This document shows, piece after piece, positions 1 through 10,700 of a stretch of DNA of 64,000 bases. Source of the stretch: Pseudomonas sediminis (GTDB taxonomy: Bacteria; Pseudomonadota; Gammaproteobacteria; Pseudomonadales; Pseudomonadaceae). Where the stretch lies: the NCBI RefSeq assembly GCF_002741105.1, contig NZ_NIQU01000005.1, positions 337,149 to 401,148 of the forward strand, given 5' to 3'. Under the pieces are notes generated by a model. The model made no database searches, was not told the DNA's origin, and saw nothing but the letters and a program-made list of their open reading frames with translations. A program made the position numbers and the translations under genes. Numbering within the stretch: position 1 is the first letter of the stretch; every line of letters starts with the position of its first letter.

Positions 1-2
1 TG

Positions 3-1946
3 CGCGAGCAGAACCTGCTGCAGCGTCCGCGCCTGGCCGAAGGACTGCGCGTCGAGTCGGGTTGGGAGCTGGCGGTTGAAACCGTACTCGGTGCCGACCT
101 GCAGGCCGTGCTGCTGGATGATTTCGCCGGCCTGGATTTCTCCGCGCTGGAGCAGGGCGAGCTGCGCTTGGCCAGCCCGGCTTCGGGTGGTGTGCGGCGT
201 GCCGGCAGTCTGCTGGACAAGGTGGAATCGAGCCATGACCTGTCGCCCTGGCTAGCCGGTGTGCGCCCGGTCGAATCCCTGGAGCAGGCGCTGGCTGCCC
301 GTGGGCAACTGGCCGAAGGCGAAAGCCTGATCAGCCGCGACGGCTACTGGGTCGGTCGGCACTTCCTGCGCGTGCGTCGTGCTGCCGAAGCCGACAGTGG
401 CGTGCTGGCGCGTGGCCAGGAGCTGGAACGTCTGCAACTGGAGCGCGAAGAGCGTGAAGCGGCCCTGGCGCAACTGGATGAACGTCTGCTGGCGCTGCGC
501 GATGATCAACGTCGTCAGGAAGAGCAGCGTGAGCAGCAGCGCCGTCAGGGTCAGGAGCTGGCGCGCCAGCTGGCCGAGCTGAAGGCAAAGCTGTCCGCTA
601 GCCAGGCCAAGGCCGAGCAGTTGGGCCTGCGCCGTCGTCGCTTGCAGGACGAACTGCAGGAGGCCGCAGAGCAGCGCGAGATCGAGCAGGAACAACTGGG
701 CGAGTCGCGCCTGCAATTGCAAGACGCACTGGATGCCATGGCGCTGGATAACGAGCAACGCGAAAGCCTGCTGGCCAGCCGTGACAGCCTGCGCGAGCGC
801 CTTGATCGCGTACGTCAGGAAGCCCGCCAGCACAAGGATCATGCGCACCAGTTGGCGGTGCGCGTCGGTTCGCTCAAGGCGCAGCATGACTCCACCCGTC
901 AGGCGCTGGAGCGCCTGGAGATGCAGGCCGAGCGTCTGCACGAGCGACGCGAGCAACTGTCGCTGAATCTGGAAGAGGGCGAGGCGCCGCTGGAAGAGCT
1001 GCGCATGAAGCTCGAAGAGTTGCTCGAGCGACGCATGGCGGTGGACGACGAGCTGCGTCAGGCGCGCTTGGCGCTGGAAGATGCCGACCGTGAGCTGCGT
1101 GATGCCGAGAAACGCCGCACCCAGGCCGAGCAGCAGGCGCAAATGCTGCGCAGCCAGCTGGAGCAACAGCGCATGGACTGGCAGTCGCTCAACGTACGGC
1201 GCAAGGCGTTGGCCGACCAGCTCGCCGAGGACAATTACGACCTACACGGGGTGATCGCCACGCTGCCGGCCGAGGCCACGGAAAGCGCCTGGGAAGAAGA
1301 GCTGGAGCGCATGGCCGCGCGTATTGCCCGTCTCGGGCCGATCAACCTGGCGGCTATCGACGAGTATCAGCAGCAGTCCGAGCGCAAGCGCTACCTGGAT
1401 GCTCAGGACGCCGACCTGGTCGAGGCGCTGGAGACCCTGGAGAACGTCATCCGCAAGATCGACAAGGAAACGCGCAATCGTTTCAAGGACACCTTCGATC
1501 AGATCAATGGCGGTTTGCAGGCACTCTTTCCAAAAGTTTTCGGTGGCGGCAACGCTTATTTGGAACTCACCGGCGAAGATTTACTCGATACCGGTGTAAC
1601 CATCATGGCGCGGCCCCCGGGCAAGAAGAACAGCACCATTCATTTGCTCTCCGGTGGAGAGAAAGCGTTGACCGCTTTGGCATTGGTGTTTTCCATCTTC
1701 CAGCTCAATCCGGCGCCGTTCTGCATGTTGGACGAAGTGGATGCACCGCTGGACGACGCCAACGTCGGGCGCTATGCGCGGCTGGTCAAGGAGATGTCGG
1801 CCACGGTGCAGTTCATCTACATCACCCACAACAAGATCGCCATGGAAATGGCCGATCAACTGATGGGGGTAACCATGCACGAGCCGGGTTGTTCGCGCCT
1901 GGTGGCGGTGGATGTCGAGGAGGCGCTGGCGATGGTGGAGGCGTGA
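3..1946 (+). CDS. smc: Chromosome partition protein Smc, C-terminal part (5' end outside window)
   Basis: Structural-maintenance ATPase that condenses and helps segregate the chromosome as a dimer with ScpA/ScpB. The reading frame is open from base 3, so the N-terminal Walker A head and first coiled coil lie upstream of the window. What is visible starts in the hinge region (residues such as GWELAVETVLGADLQAV), continues through about 330 residues of Glu/Gln/Arg/Leu-rich coiled coil, and ends in the C-terminal head. That head contains the ABC signature LLSGGEKALTALAL and the Walker B stretch FCMLDEVDAPLDD. It is followed by zipA and ligA, the usual Pseudomonas order. There is no sign of damage. 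Identification is secure; only the true start is unseen. Confidence 0.96.
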   Translation, partial: REQNLLQRPRLAEGLRVESGWELAVETVLGADLQAVLLDDFAGLDFSALEQGELRLASPASGGVRRAGSLLDKVESSHDLSPWLAGVRPVESLEQALAARGQLAEGESLISRDGYWVGRHFLRVRRAAEADSGVLARGQELERLQLEREEREAALAQLDERLLALRDDQRRQEEQREQQRRQGQELARQLAELKAKLSASQAKAEQLGLRRRRLQDELQEAAEQREIEQEQLGESRLQLQDALDAMALDNEQRESLLASRDSLRERLDRVRQEARQHKDHAHQLAVRVGSLKAQHDSTRQALERLEMQAERLHERREQLSLNLEEGEAPLEELRMKLEELLERRMAVDDELRQARLALEDADRELRDAEKRRTQAEQQAQMLRSQLEQQRMDWQSLNVRRKALADQLAEDNYDLHGVIATLPAEATESAWEEELERMAARIARLGPINLAAIDEYQQQSERKRYLDAQDADLVEALETLENVIRKIDKETRNRFKDTFDQINGGLQALFPKVFGGGNAYLELTGEDLLDTGVTIMARPPGKKNSTIHLLSGGEKALTALALVFSIFQLNPAPFCMLDEVDAPLDDANVGRYARLVKEMSATVQFIYITHNKIAMEMADQLMGVTMHEPGCSRLVAVDVEEALAMVEA

Positions 1947-2105
1947 TGGCAGAGCGCCGCGAGATTAACTGAATATAGGCAAAACCTTATGTGGCTCCCT
2001 GTGTAAAGTTGCCTTTCGTCGTGCTAGCTTATTGCCCACTTTTGTTACACGCGGAAAACGTCAGATAGAACATCAAGTTGGCGTCGCGTTTTATAGTTGA
2101 GTTGT

Positions 2106-2130
2106 GATCCGGTTGATTGGATCTTTTTTT
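2106..2130 (+). terminator. Short hairpin plus T7 in the zipA leader
   Basis: GATCC (2106-2110) can pair with GGATC (2119-2123) around an 8-nt loop, and seven T residues follow directly (2124-2130). The form is that of a weak intrinsic terminator or attenuator between smc and zipA, about 30 bases before the zipA start codon. The stem is only 5-6 bp, so it may not work. Confidence 0.35.
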
Positions 2131-2159
2131 CACCAGAATTATTAAGGGTCAGGTATTTC

Positions 2160-5401
<3,242 letters not shown>

Positions 5402-5407
5402 TAGGCT

Positions 5408-5608
5408 GTTCGCGAGCAGAGCTCGCTCCTACAGAAACAGGCAAAGATACGCCGATCTTGTAGGAGCGGCTTCAGCCGCGAAAGTACCCGTGCCGGATCG
5501 TCGAGAGCCTGCAGGCCTGGACGAAGTTCAGGTGCCGAATTCTGAACCTGCAGGAGCCGGCTTGCCGGCAATCCTTTACGGAGACATCGCCGGCAAGCCG
5601 GCTCCTGC
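5408..5608. repeat. Cluster of REP palindromes downstream of ligA
   Basis: The 219-base gap after ligA holds at least four imperfect palindromes of Pseudomonas REP type. They lie at 5408-5432 (core GAGCAGAGCTCGCTCCTAC), 5460-5482 (core TAGGAGCGGCTTCAGCCGCG), and a head-to-head pair at 5550-5572 and 5586-5608 (core GGAGCCGGCTTGCCGGC and its complement). The first is the exact reverse complement of 34907-34931 in this same window. They probably serve as transcript 3' ends for ligA and the convergent glutaredoxin-like gene. Confidence 0.8.
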
Positions 5609-5620
5609 GGAAAGCTTGGC

Positions 5621-5989
5621 TCAACCAGCGAAGCGCTGATCCAGATAGGCGATGATCGCCTTCGACTCGTACAGCCAGGTGCTCTGGCCGTTTTCCTCGA
5701 TGCGCAGGCACGGCACCTTGATGCGGCCGCCGTGCTGCTCCAGCGCCTGACGATGTTCAGCATCGTTCTTGGCGTCGCGCAACTGCACCGGCAGGTTCAG
5801 ACGGTGCATATTGCGGCGTACCTTGACGCAGAACGGGCAGGCGTGGAACTGGTAGAGCGCCAGGTTGGCCGTGGCGCGCTCGACCTCGGCTTGCGCTTCG
5901 GGGCTGCGCTTGAGCTTGCGCGGGCGGCTGATCCAGTCGACGAACACGACGAGCTGACCCAGGCCGATACGAAGGGCTTTGAGCAACAT
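5621..5989 (-). CDS. Glutaredoxin-like / GST N-terminal domain protein
   Basis: A 122-aa protein with a short hydrophobic N-terminus (residues 1-20) that may be a membrane anchor. A thioredoxin-fold glutaredoxin/GST N-terminal domain follows from about residue 43. The redox motif is CPFC (Cys51, Cys54). The glutathione-contact signature appears later as a KVPCLRIEE cis-Pro segment, followed by WLYESKAIIAYLDQRF. A likely role is glutathione-dependent thiol-disulfide exchange; the substrate is unknown. The start ATG at 5989 is preceded by AGGAG. It lies downstream of folE on the same strand, with a hairpin in between, and ends against the ligA REP cluster. Confidence 0.85.
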   Translation of the reverse strand: MLLKALRIGLGQLVVFVDWISRPRKLKRSPEAQAEVERATANLALYQFHACPFCVKVRRNMHRLNLPVQLRDAKNDAEHRQALEQHGGRIKVPCLRIEENGQSTWLYESKAIIAYLDQRFAG

Positions 5990-6010
5990 CTTTCTAACTC
6001 CTGAAATGCC

Positions 6011-6040
6011 GACGGCCGTTCACCGAAGTGAGCGGCCGTC
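6011..6040 (-). terminator. Hairpin between folE and the glutaredoxin-like gene
   Basis: GACGGCCG (6011-6018) pairs with CGGCCGTC (6033-6040). The stem extends to 13 bp with one G-T wobble around a CGAA tetraloop. No real T tract follows on either strand, so it may be a stability element rather than a strong terminator. Confidence 0.5.
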
Positions 6041-6054
6041 GTCTGAGACTTGGC

Positions 6055-6600
6055 TCAACGAACCAGATTGAGGAATTCGCCGCGGGTCGCCGGGTTGCTG
6101 CGGAATTCGCCGAGCATCACCGAGGTGACCATGGAGGAATTCTGCTTCTCCACGCCGCGCATCATCATGCACATGTGCTGCGCTTCGATGACCACCGCCA
6201 CACCCAGCGCGCCGGTGACCTGCTCGACCGCTTCAGCGATCTGTCGGCTGAGGTTTTCCTGGATCTGCAGGCGGCGGGCGTACATGTCGACGATACGCGC
6301 CACCTTGGACAGGCCCAGCACCTTGCCGTTGGGAATGTAGGCAACATGGGCTTTGCCGATAAACGGCAGCAAGTGATGCTCGCACAGCGAGTACAGCTCG
6401 ATGTTCTTCACCAGCACCATCTCGCTGTTGTCGGAGCTGAACAGCGCGCCATTGGTGACCTCTTCCAGCGTCTGCTGGTAGCCACGGCAGAGGTACTGCA
6501 TGGCTTTGGCGGCGCGCTTGGGCGTGTCCAGCAGGCCTTCGCGGGAAACATCCTCGCCAAGTTGGCCAAGGATCGCTGTGTACTGTTGTTCCAGGGACAT
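6055..6600 (-). CDS. folE: GTP cyclohydrolase I
   Basis: Converts GTP to 7,8-dihydroneopterin triphosphate, the first step of tetrahydrofolate and pterin synthesis. The 181-aa product is of normal family length. The zinc ligands are in place: Cys73 and His76 in [10 protein letters not shown] and Cys144 in QHMCMMMRG. The conserved [20 protein letters not shown] segment and C-terminal RGEFLNLVR are also intact. Pseudomonads often carry more than one GTP cyclohydrolase gene, so this may be one of several paralogues (P. aeruginosa names a gene in the matching neighbourhood folE2). The gene follows the Smr-domain gene on the same strand, 77 bases downstream. Confidence 0.95.
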   Translation of the reverse strand: MSLEQQYTAILGQLGEDVSREGLLDTPKRAAKAMQYLCRGYQQTLEEVTNGALFSSDNSEMVLVKNIELYSLCEHHLLPFIGKAHVAYIPNGKVLGLSKVARIVDMYARRLQIQENLSRQIAEAVEQVTGALGVAVVIEAQHMCMMMRGVEKQNSSMVTSVMLGEFRSNPATRGEFLNLVR

Positions 6601-6677
6601 GGAAAATCCTGTTGGGTATCGAATGGGCGCAGGGTAGGGCGCCGACAGGGGCCTGGCAAGAGTGCCAGGTTCTCTGA

Positions 6678-7235
6678 TTACTCGTCGCGACCATCCATCA
6701 TGGTGCGCTTGAGGATGATGTACACCGCGCCAGTACCGCCGTGTTTGGCGACGCAGGAGCTGAAGCCCAGTACTTGCGGGTGCTGGCGAAGCCAGGTGTT
6801 CACGTGGCTCTTGATCATCGGCTTGCGCCCGTCCATGCGGACCGCCTTACCGTGGGTGACGCGCACGCAGCGGATCTCCAGCTTGGTGGCTTCGGCAAGA
6901 AACTCCCACAGCGTGTCGCGCGCCTTCTCGACGCTCATGCCGTGCAGATCGAGGCTGCCGTCGAAGGGGATCTGGCCCAGCTTGAGCTTGCGCATCTGGC
7001 CGTCCTGCACGCCGTTACCAGCCCAGTACAGCGGGTCTTCGGCCCCCACGTCGATGACGAACTGATCAGACAGGCCATCCACCTTGATCTCGCTCTGGCT
7101 GATGGTCGCAGCCTGGCGCAGGGTGTTGAACTGTTTACGGTCAGTTTTGGGTTTGCCGGTATCGGCGCGGTCGTGCTTGAGCGGCTTGACGCCGCGCAGC
7201 TCGGCCTGGAACAGGGAAAAGTCGTCGTCTTGCAT
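6678..7235 (-). CDS. Smr-domain protein
   Basis: A 185-aa protein. The N-terminal half is charged and linker-like. The C-terminal Smr (small MutS-related) domain runs from about residue 95 and shows the hallmark motifs LDLHG and VTHGKA, then a [14 protein letters not shown] end. Stand-alone Smr proteins act as nucleases or RNA-linked factors in several bacteria; the role here is unknown. The chosen start, ATG at 7235, gives [15 protein letters not shown]; an in-frame extension upstream to 7271 lacks conservation signals. It sits between folE and a small membrane-protein gene, an arrangement known from other Pseudomonas genomes. Confidence 0.88.
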   Translation of the reverse strand: MQDDDFSLFQAELRGVKPLKHDRADTGKPKTDRKQFNTLRQAATISQSEIKVDGLSDQFVIDVGAEDPLYWAGNGVQDGQMRKLKLGQIPFDGSLDLHGMSVEKARDTLWEFLAEATKLEIRCVRVTHGKAVRMDGRKPMIKSHVNTWLRQHPQVLGFSSCVAKHGGTGAVYIILKRTMMDGRDE

Positions 7236-7389
7236 CGGTGGCTCCGCGAAACAGGCTGGCATTTTACCCAAATGCCAGCGGCGTAAGCGTAGAAAGACGA
7301 ATTTGTAGGTGCAGAATTGTCAGGCGCAATCGGCGGAAAGCATCACTGGCAAGCCAGCTCCTAAAGTTGTCGGGGCTGTCTTCGGGTGG

Positions 7390-7710
7390 TCAGTCGCGCT
7401 TTTTCATCAGCGATGGCGACAGGCTCAGATCGCTGGGGCGACGCAGGCGTCTGCGGCAGCGACGCCAGAAGGCGATGCCGGCCCACAACAGAAACAGGCC
7501 GAACAACAGCAGGACGATGGCCTCGCCGGTGGAGTCGTTGAGCGCGCCCAGCACTGGCGCACGACCCGCCAGCGAGGCGACGCCGGCCATCGCCAGGAGG
7601 ATACCGAAGGCGGCGAGAAGGGCGCCCAGGCCGGCTCCGATACGCAGGCGCCAGTTTCTCGGCTGGCGCGGGCGCAGGCGGCGTGCATCGAAATCGTCGG
7701 ACAGCTTCAT
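7390..7710 (-). CDS. Small hypothetical membrane protein
   Basis: A 106-aa protein with two strongly hydrophobic segments (about residues 25-47, RIGAGLGALLAAFGILLAMA, and about 60-80, AIVLLLFGLFLLWAGIAFW). Both ends are Arg/Lys/Asp-rich, and it ends in LMKKRD. The start ATG at 7710 is preceded by AGGAAATCGG; longer in-frame starts up to 7755 lack a better site. I do not recognise a family. It is co-directional with the Smr and isochorismatase-like genes. Confidence 0.7.
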   Translation of the reverse strand: MKLSDDFDARRLRPRQPRNWRLRIGAGLGALLAAFGILLAMAGVASLAGRAPVLGALNDSTGEAIVLLLFGLFLLWAGIAFWRRCRRRLRRPSDLSLSPSLMKKRD

Positions 7711-7791
7711 TCCGATTTCCTTTGGTTTATCGGCGGTATGACCGGCTGGTCGCACTCAGGTTCCGCTGCACTGGCAAGACTGCTACCGCTT

Positions 7792-8388
7792 TCACACCAG
7801 CGACTTGGCGTGCGGTACCAGGGTGGCGAAGTTATCGCCCAGAGCGATCATCTCGATGCGATGCACTTCGGCGGCGGCAATCACGCTGCCATCTGGTGCG
7901 GGTAGGTCGCGGGTAGCGCAGGCAGCGTCGACCAGAGTGCAGCGGTAGCCATAGTCCTTGGCGGCGCGAACGGTGGTGCTGACGCTGGAATGGGTCATGA
8001 AGCCGCAGACGATCAGGTCCAGGTGGCCGAGTGCCTGCAAGCGATCATGCAGCTCGGTACCGGCAAAGGCGTTGGGCAGGCGTTTTTCAACGACGATCTC
8101 GCCAGCCAGCGGGGCCGCTTCCGGCAGGTGACGACCGCGCGGACCGCTGGGGTCGAGCAGGCCGCCGGGAATGCCGAGGTGCTTGACGTGAACGATGTCG
8201 GCACCGGCGCTGCGCGCCGCTGCCAGCAGGTTGGCGATCTCGGCCAGTGCAGGGTCCAGGCCCGGCAGCGCCAGCACGCCGCTGCGGTATTCTTCCTGAG
8301 CGTCGATTATCAGCAGGGTCGCATTGTTCAGGCTGGCCGGCGCGTGGCCACGACCGGTGAGCTGGAACATGGTTTGCGGATGGGACAT
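7792..8388 (-). CDS. Isochorismatase-family (cysteine hydrolase fold) protein with Ser at the nucleophile position
   Basis: A 198-aa member of the isochorismatase-like superfamily, which hydrolyses amides or vinyl ethers. Asp29 (LLIIDAQEEY) and Lys102 (VVEKRLPNAF) of the usual Asp-Lys-Cys triad are present. The motif that normally reads G-x-x-T-H-x-C-V is CGFMTHSSVSTTV here, putting Ser135 where the nucleophilic Cys is expected. Cys128 lies seven residues earlier. The start ATG at 8388 has CAGGAG upstream; the frame is open further upstream but without family similarity. It is divergent from the 42-aa gene at 8544. The substrate is unknown, and the Ser variant may be catalytically different or inactive. 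Confidence 0.85.
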   Translation of the reverse strand: MSHPQTMFQLTGRGHAPASLNNATLLIIDAQEEYRSGVLALPGLDPALAEIANLLAAARSAGADIVHVKHLGIPGGLLDPSGPRGRHLPEAAPLAGEIVVEKRLPNAFAGTELHDRLQALGHLDLIVCGFMTHSSVSTTVRAAKDYGYRCTLVDAACATRDLPAPDGSVIAAAEVHRIEMIALGDNFATLVPHAKSLV

Positions 8389-8543
8389 CTCGGGCTCCTG
8401 GCTGATGGTGATAATGTGCCATTGTCCGCTTGCCAGAGCGCTCTGTGAACCTCTATCTGCGCCAAGGCTTGCTCGGAGCATTTTGCCAGCGCAGAATCGG
8501 AACTGCCCTGAAGGACTCAGTGGCGTACGCAAAAGGAGTTGCC

Positions 8544-8672
8544 ATGTCACTTTTGTCGCAATATTCACCGCATTTCTGGCTGTTGTTCTCCATCGCCGTG
8601 GCCATCGCCGTTCTGCGCGAGCTGCGCCGTCCTGATGACGATGCGCTGCGCAAGAAGCGCGAGCGGTTATGA
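8544..8672 (+). CDS. 42-residue single-pass membrane peptide
   Basis: ATG at 8544 is preceded by AAAAGGAG at good spacing and encodes 42 residues. These comprise a short polar start (MSLLSQYSPH), one hydrophobic helix (FWLLFSIAVAIAVL) and a charged cytoplasmic tail (RELRRPDDDALRKKRERL). The composition suggests a small inner-membrane protein. The same frame is open upstream to 8430, but the ribosome-binding site favours the short form. It lies upstream of prmB on the same strand with a 78-base gap. Confidence 0.6.
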   Translation: MSLLSQYSPHFWLLFSIAVAIAVLRELRRPDDDALRKKRERL

Positions 8673-8750
8673 GTATTAGTTAACCCGCCATTCATGCGCT
8701 AGCCACCCGCACTGGGCTAAACTTCCGCACTTTTCACCCGGAGGCCGCCC

Positions 8751-9671
8751 GTGACTGCTCTCACTACCCGTTTACGCACTCTGCGCGATTACATTCGCTG
8801 GGCCGTCAGCCGTTTTCAGGCCGAGCAACTATTTTTCGGCCACGGCACCGACAATGCCTGGGACGAGGCGCGCCAGCTGGTGCTTGGCGCAGTGCACTTG
8901 CCCTGGGAAATCTCCGACGCCTACCTCGATTGCCGCCTGGAAGACGACGAGCACGCTCACCTGCAGGCATTGCTCAAACGCCGCATCGAAGAGCGTGTGC
9001 CCACCGCCTACCTGCTCGGCGAAGCCTGGTTCTGCGGTTTGCCCTTCGTCGTTGATGAGCGCGTGCTGGTGCCGCGTTCGCCGATTGCCGAGCTGATCGA
9101 CCGTCATTTCGCCCCCTGGCTGCCGACCGAACCGGTGCGCATTCTCGACCTGTGTACCGGCTCCGGCTGCATCGGTATCGCCTGTGCCTACGAATTCCCC
9201 GAAGCGGAAGTGGTGCTGGGCGATCTGTCGTTCGACGCGCTGGAGGTGGCCAACCTCAACATCGAGCGCCATGGCCTGGAGGATCGCGTCTTCTGCGTGC
9301 AGGGCGACGGCTTTGCCGGGTTGCCTGGGCAGCGTTTCGACCTGATTGTCTCCAACCCGCCTTATGTCGACGCCGAGGATTTCGCCGACATGCCTGCCGA
9401 ATACCAGCACGAGCCGGAGATGGGCCTGGCCTGCGGTGCTGATGGACTGGATCTGGTGCGACGCATGCTGGCTGAAGCGGCCGATCACCTGACCGAGCGT
9501 GGTGTGCTGATCGTCGAGGTGGGCAACAGCCAGGTGCATGTCGAAGCGCTATACCCGGAAGTGGACTTCACCTGGCTGGACTTCCAGCGTGGCGGGCATG
9601 GTGTGTTCCTGCTGGCGGCCAAGCAGTGCCGCGAGCATCAGGAGTTGTTTCGTTCGCGTATCGAAGGCTGA
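8751..9671 (+). CDS. prmB: Ribosomal protein L3 glutamine N5-methyltransferase
   Basis: S-adenosylmethionine-dependent enzyme that methylates a Gln of ribosomal protein L3, a paralogue of PrmC/HemK. The 306-aa product has the N-terminal helical domain, then the Rossmann methyltransferase core. The SAM-binding [19 protein letters not shown] lies near residue 130. The Gln-binding NPPY motif is at about residue 200 ([13 protein letters not shown]), followed by [20 protein letters not shown]. The length and motifs fit PrmB better than PrmC, as does the position near an isochorismatase-like and an Smr gene. The start codon is GTG at 8751 with a GGAGG element upstream. Confidence 0.93.
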   Translation: MTALTTRLRTLRDYIRWAVSRFQAEQLFFGHGTDNAWDEARQLVLGAVHLPWEISDAYLDCRLEDDEHAHLQALLKRRIEERVPTAYLLGEAWFCGLPFVVDERVLVPRSPIAELIDRHFAPWLPTEPVRILDLCTGSGCIGIACAYEFPEAEVVLGDLSFDALEVANLNIERHGLEDRVFCVQGDGFAGLPGQRFDLIVSNPPYVDAEDFADMPAEYQHEPEMGLACGADGLDLVRRMLAEAADHLTERGVLIVEVGNSQVHVEALYPEVDFTWLDFQRGGHGVFLLAAKQCREHQELFRSRIEG

Positions 9672-9740
9672 TTCGCCGGTGCGCGCGGCGCACCCTACGG
9701 ATCCGGGCTACGAAGTCGAAATGGTATTCCCTCTCCCCAG

Positions 9741-9764
9741 CCCTCTCCCATGAATGGGAGAGGG
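9741..9764. terminator. Hairpin between convergent prmB and atuG
   Basis: Arms CCCTCTCCCAT (9741-9751) and ATGGGAGAGGG (9754-9764) pair perfectly around a tiny centre. It sits between two converging genes and has no T tract on either side. It is best read as a bidirectional 3'-end element. A second short palindrome (GGTGCGCGCGGCGCACC) lies just before it, near 9678-9695. Confidence 0.5.
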
Positions 9765-9787
9765 GAGCGTGGCGTATCCAGTCGTGC

Positions 9788-10612
9788 TCAATCGACAAAC
9801 AGATCCGGTACCAAGCTGCCGCCAGCGGGATCGAAGCGATACGGCTCGAAGTCGCTGACGCCCTGTTCGCGCAGGATGTCCTCGTCGATCAGCAGGCGAC
9901 CGGTGATGCTGCGGCCCTGGCTGGCCAGGATCGCGTGGGCCGCGTCGGCCATGATCGCCGGCGTGCGCGCGCGCTTGAAGGCGTCGCGGCTGCCCAACTC
10001 GAACTCGATGGCGGCGGTGGCGATCATGGTCTTTGGCCACAGCGAGTTGACGCTGATGCCGTACTTCTTGAACTCCTCGCTCATGCCCAGGGTGAGCATG
10101 CTCATGCCGTATTTGGTGACGGTGTAGGGGCCGTGCTGGGCGAACCACTTGGCGTCGAGGTTGAGTGGTGGGGAGAGGTTGAGGATATGTCCGCCGGCGC
10201 TCTTTTTCAGATACGGCAGGGCCGCCTGGCTGCAGACCATCACCGCGCGGGTGTTGATCTGGTACATCAGGTCGAAACGCTTGGGTTCGAGCTTCTCCAC
10301 ACCTACCAGCTTGATCGCGCCTGCGTTGTTGACCAGCGCGTCGATACCGCCGAAATGCTCGGCGGCCTGGGCCATGGCGGCTGCCACGGCCTGTTCGTCG
10401 CGCACGTCCAGCTGCAGGGCCAGCGCCTTGCCGCCTGCGGCCTCGACCTCGGCGGCGACGCTGAAGATGGTGCCTTCCAGTTTTGGGTGCGGCTCGGCGC
10501 TCTTGGCCGCGATGACGATGTTGGCGCGATCGGCGGCGGCCTTGAGGGCGATCTCGCGGCCGATGCCACGGCTGGCGCCGGTGATGAACAGGGTCTTGCC
10601 GGAAAGTGACAT
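9788..10612 (-). CDS. atuG: Short-chain dehydrogenase/reductase of the atu cluster, AtuG
   Basis: A 274-aa classical SDR: NAD(P)-binding TGASRGIG near residue 12, NNAG (LVNNAGAIK), and the catalytic Tyr-x-x-x-Lys in PYTVTKYGMS. It ends with a proline-rich C-terminal stretch. It is the last gene of the minus-strand atuABCDEFG series and corresponds to AtuG of P. aeruginosa (PA2892 family), whose exact step in citronellol/geraniol breakdown is unclear. A role as an alcohol, aldehyde or hydroxyacyl-CoA oxidoreductase is possible. It is separated from atuF by about 90 bases containing a REP half-palindrome. Confidence 0.85.
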   Translation of the reverse strand: MSLSGKTLFITGASRGIGREIALKAAADRANIVIAAKSAEPHPKLEGTIFSVAAEVEAAGGKALALQLDVRDEQAVAAAMAQAAEHFGGIDALVNNAGAIKLVGVEKLEPKRFDLMYQINTRAVMVCSQAALPYLKKSAGGHILNLSPPLNLDAKWFAQHGPYTVTKYGMSMLTLGMSEEFKKYGISVNSLWPKTMIATAAIEFELGSRDAFKRARTPAIMADAAHAILASQGRSITGRLLIDEDILREQGVSDFEPYRFDPAGGSLVPDLFVD

Positions 10613-10700
10613 GGGCGTGCTCCGGTATTGTTGTTATGAGGGAGGAGGGACTCTAATTGTGAGTTTCCATCGCGGCTAAAGCCCCTCCCACAGCGATATA

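Noticed and set aside
252..1166. Long minus-strand frame opposite the smc coiled coil
   Set aside because: It is a Leu/Gln/Arg-rich antisense of a coiled-coil repeat region, with no start signal.
5460..5610. CRISPR-like regularly spaced repeats after ligA
   Set aside because: The units are different palindromes in opposite orientation without uniform repeats or spacers; they are REP elements.
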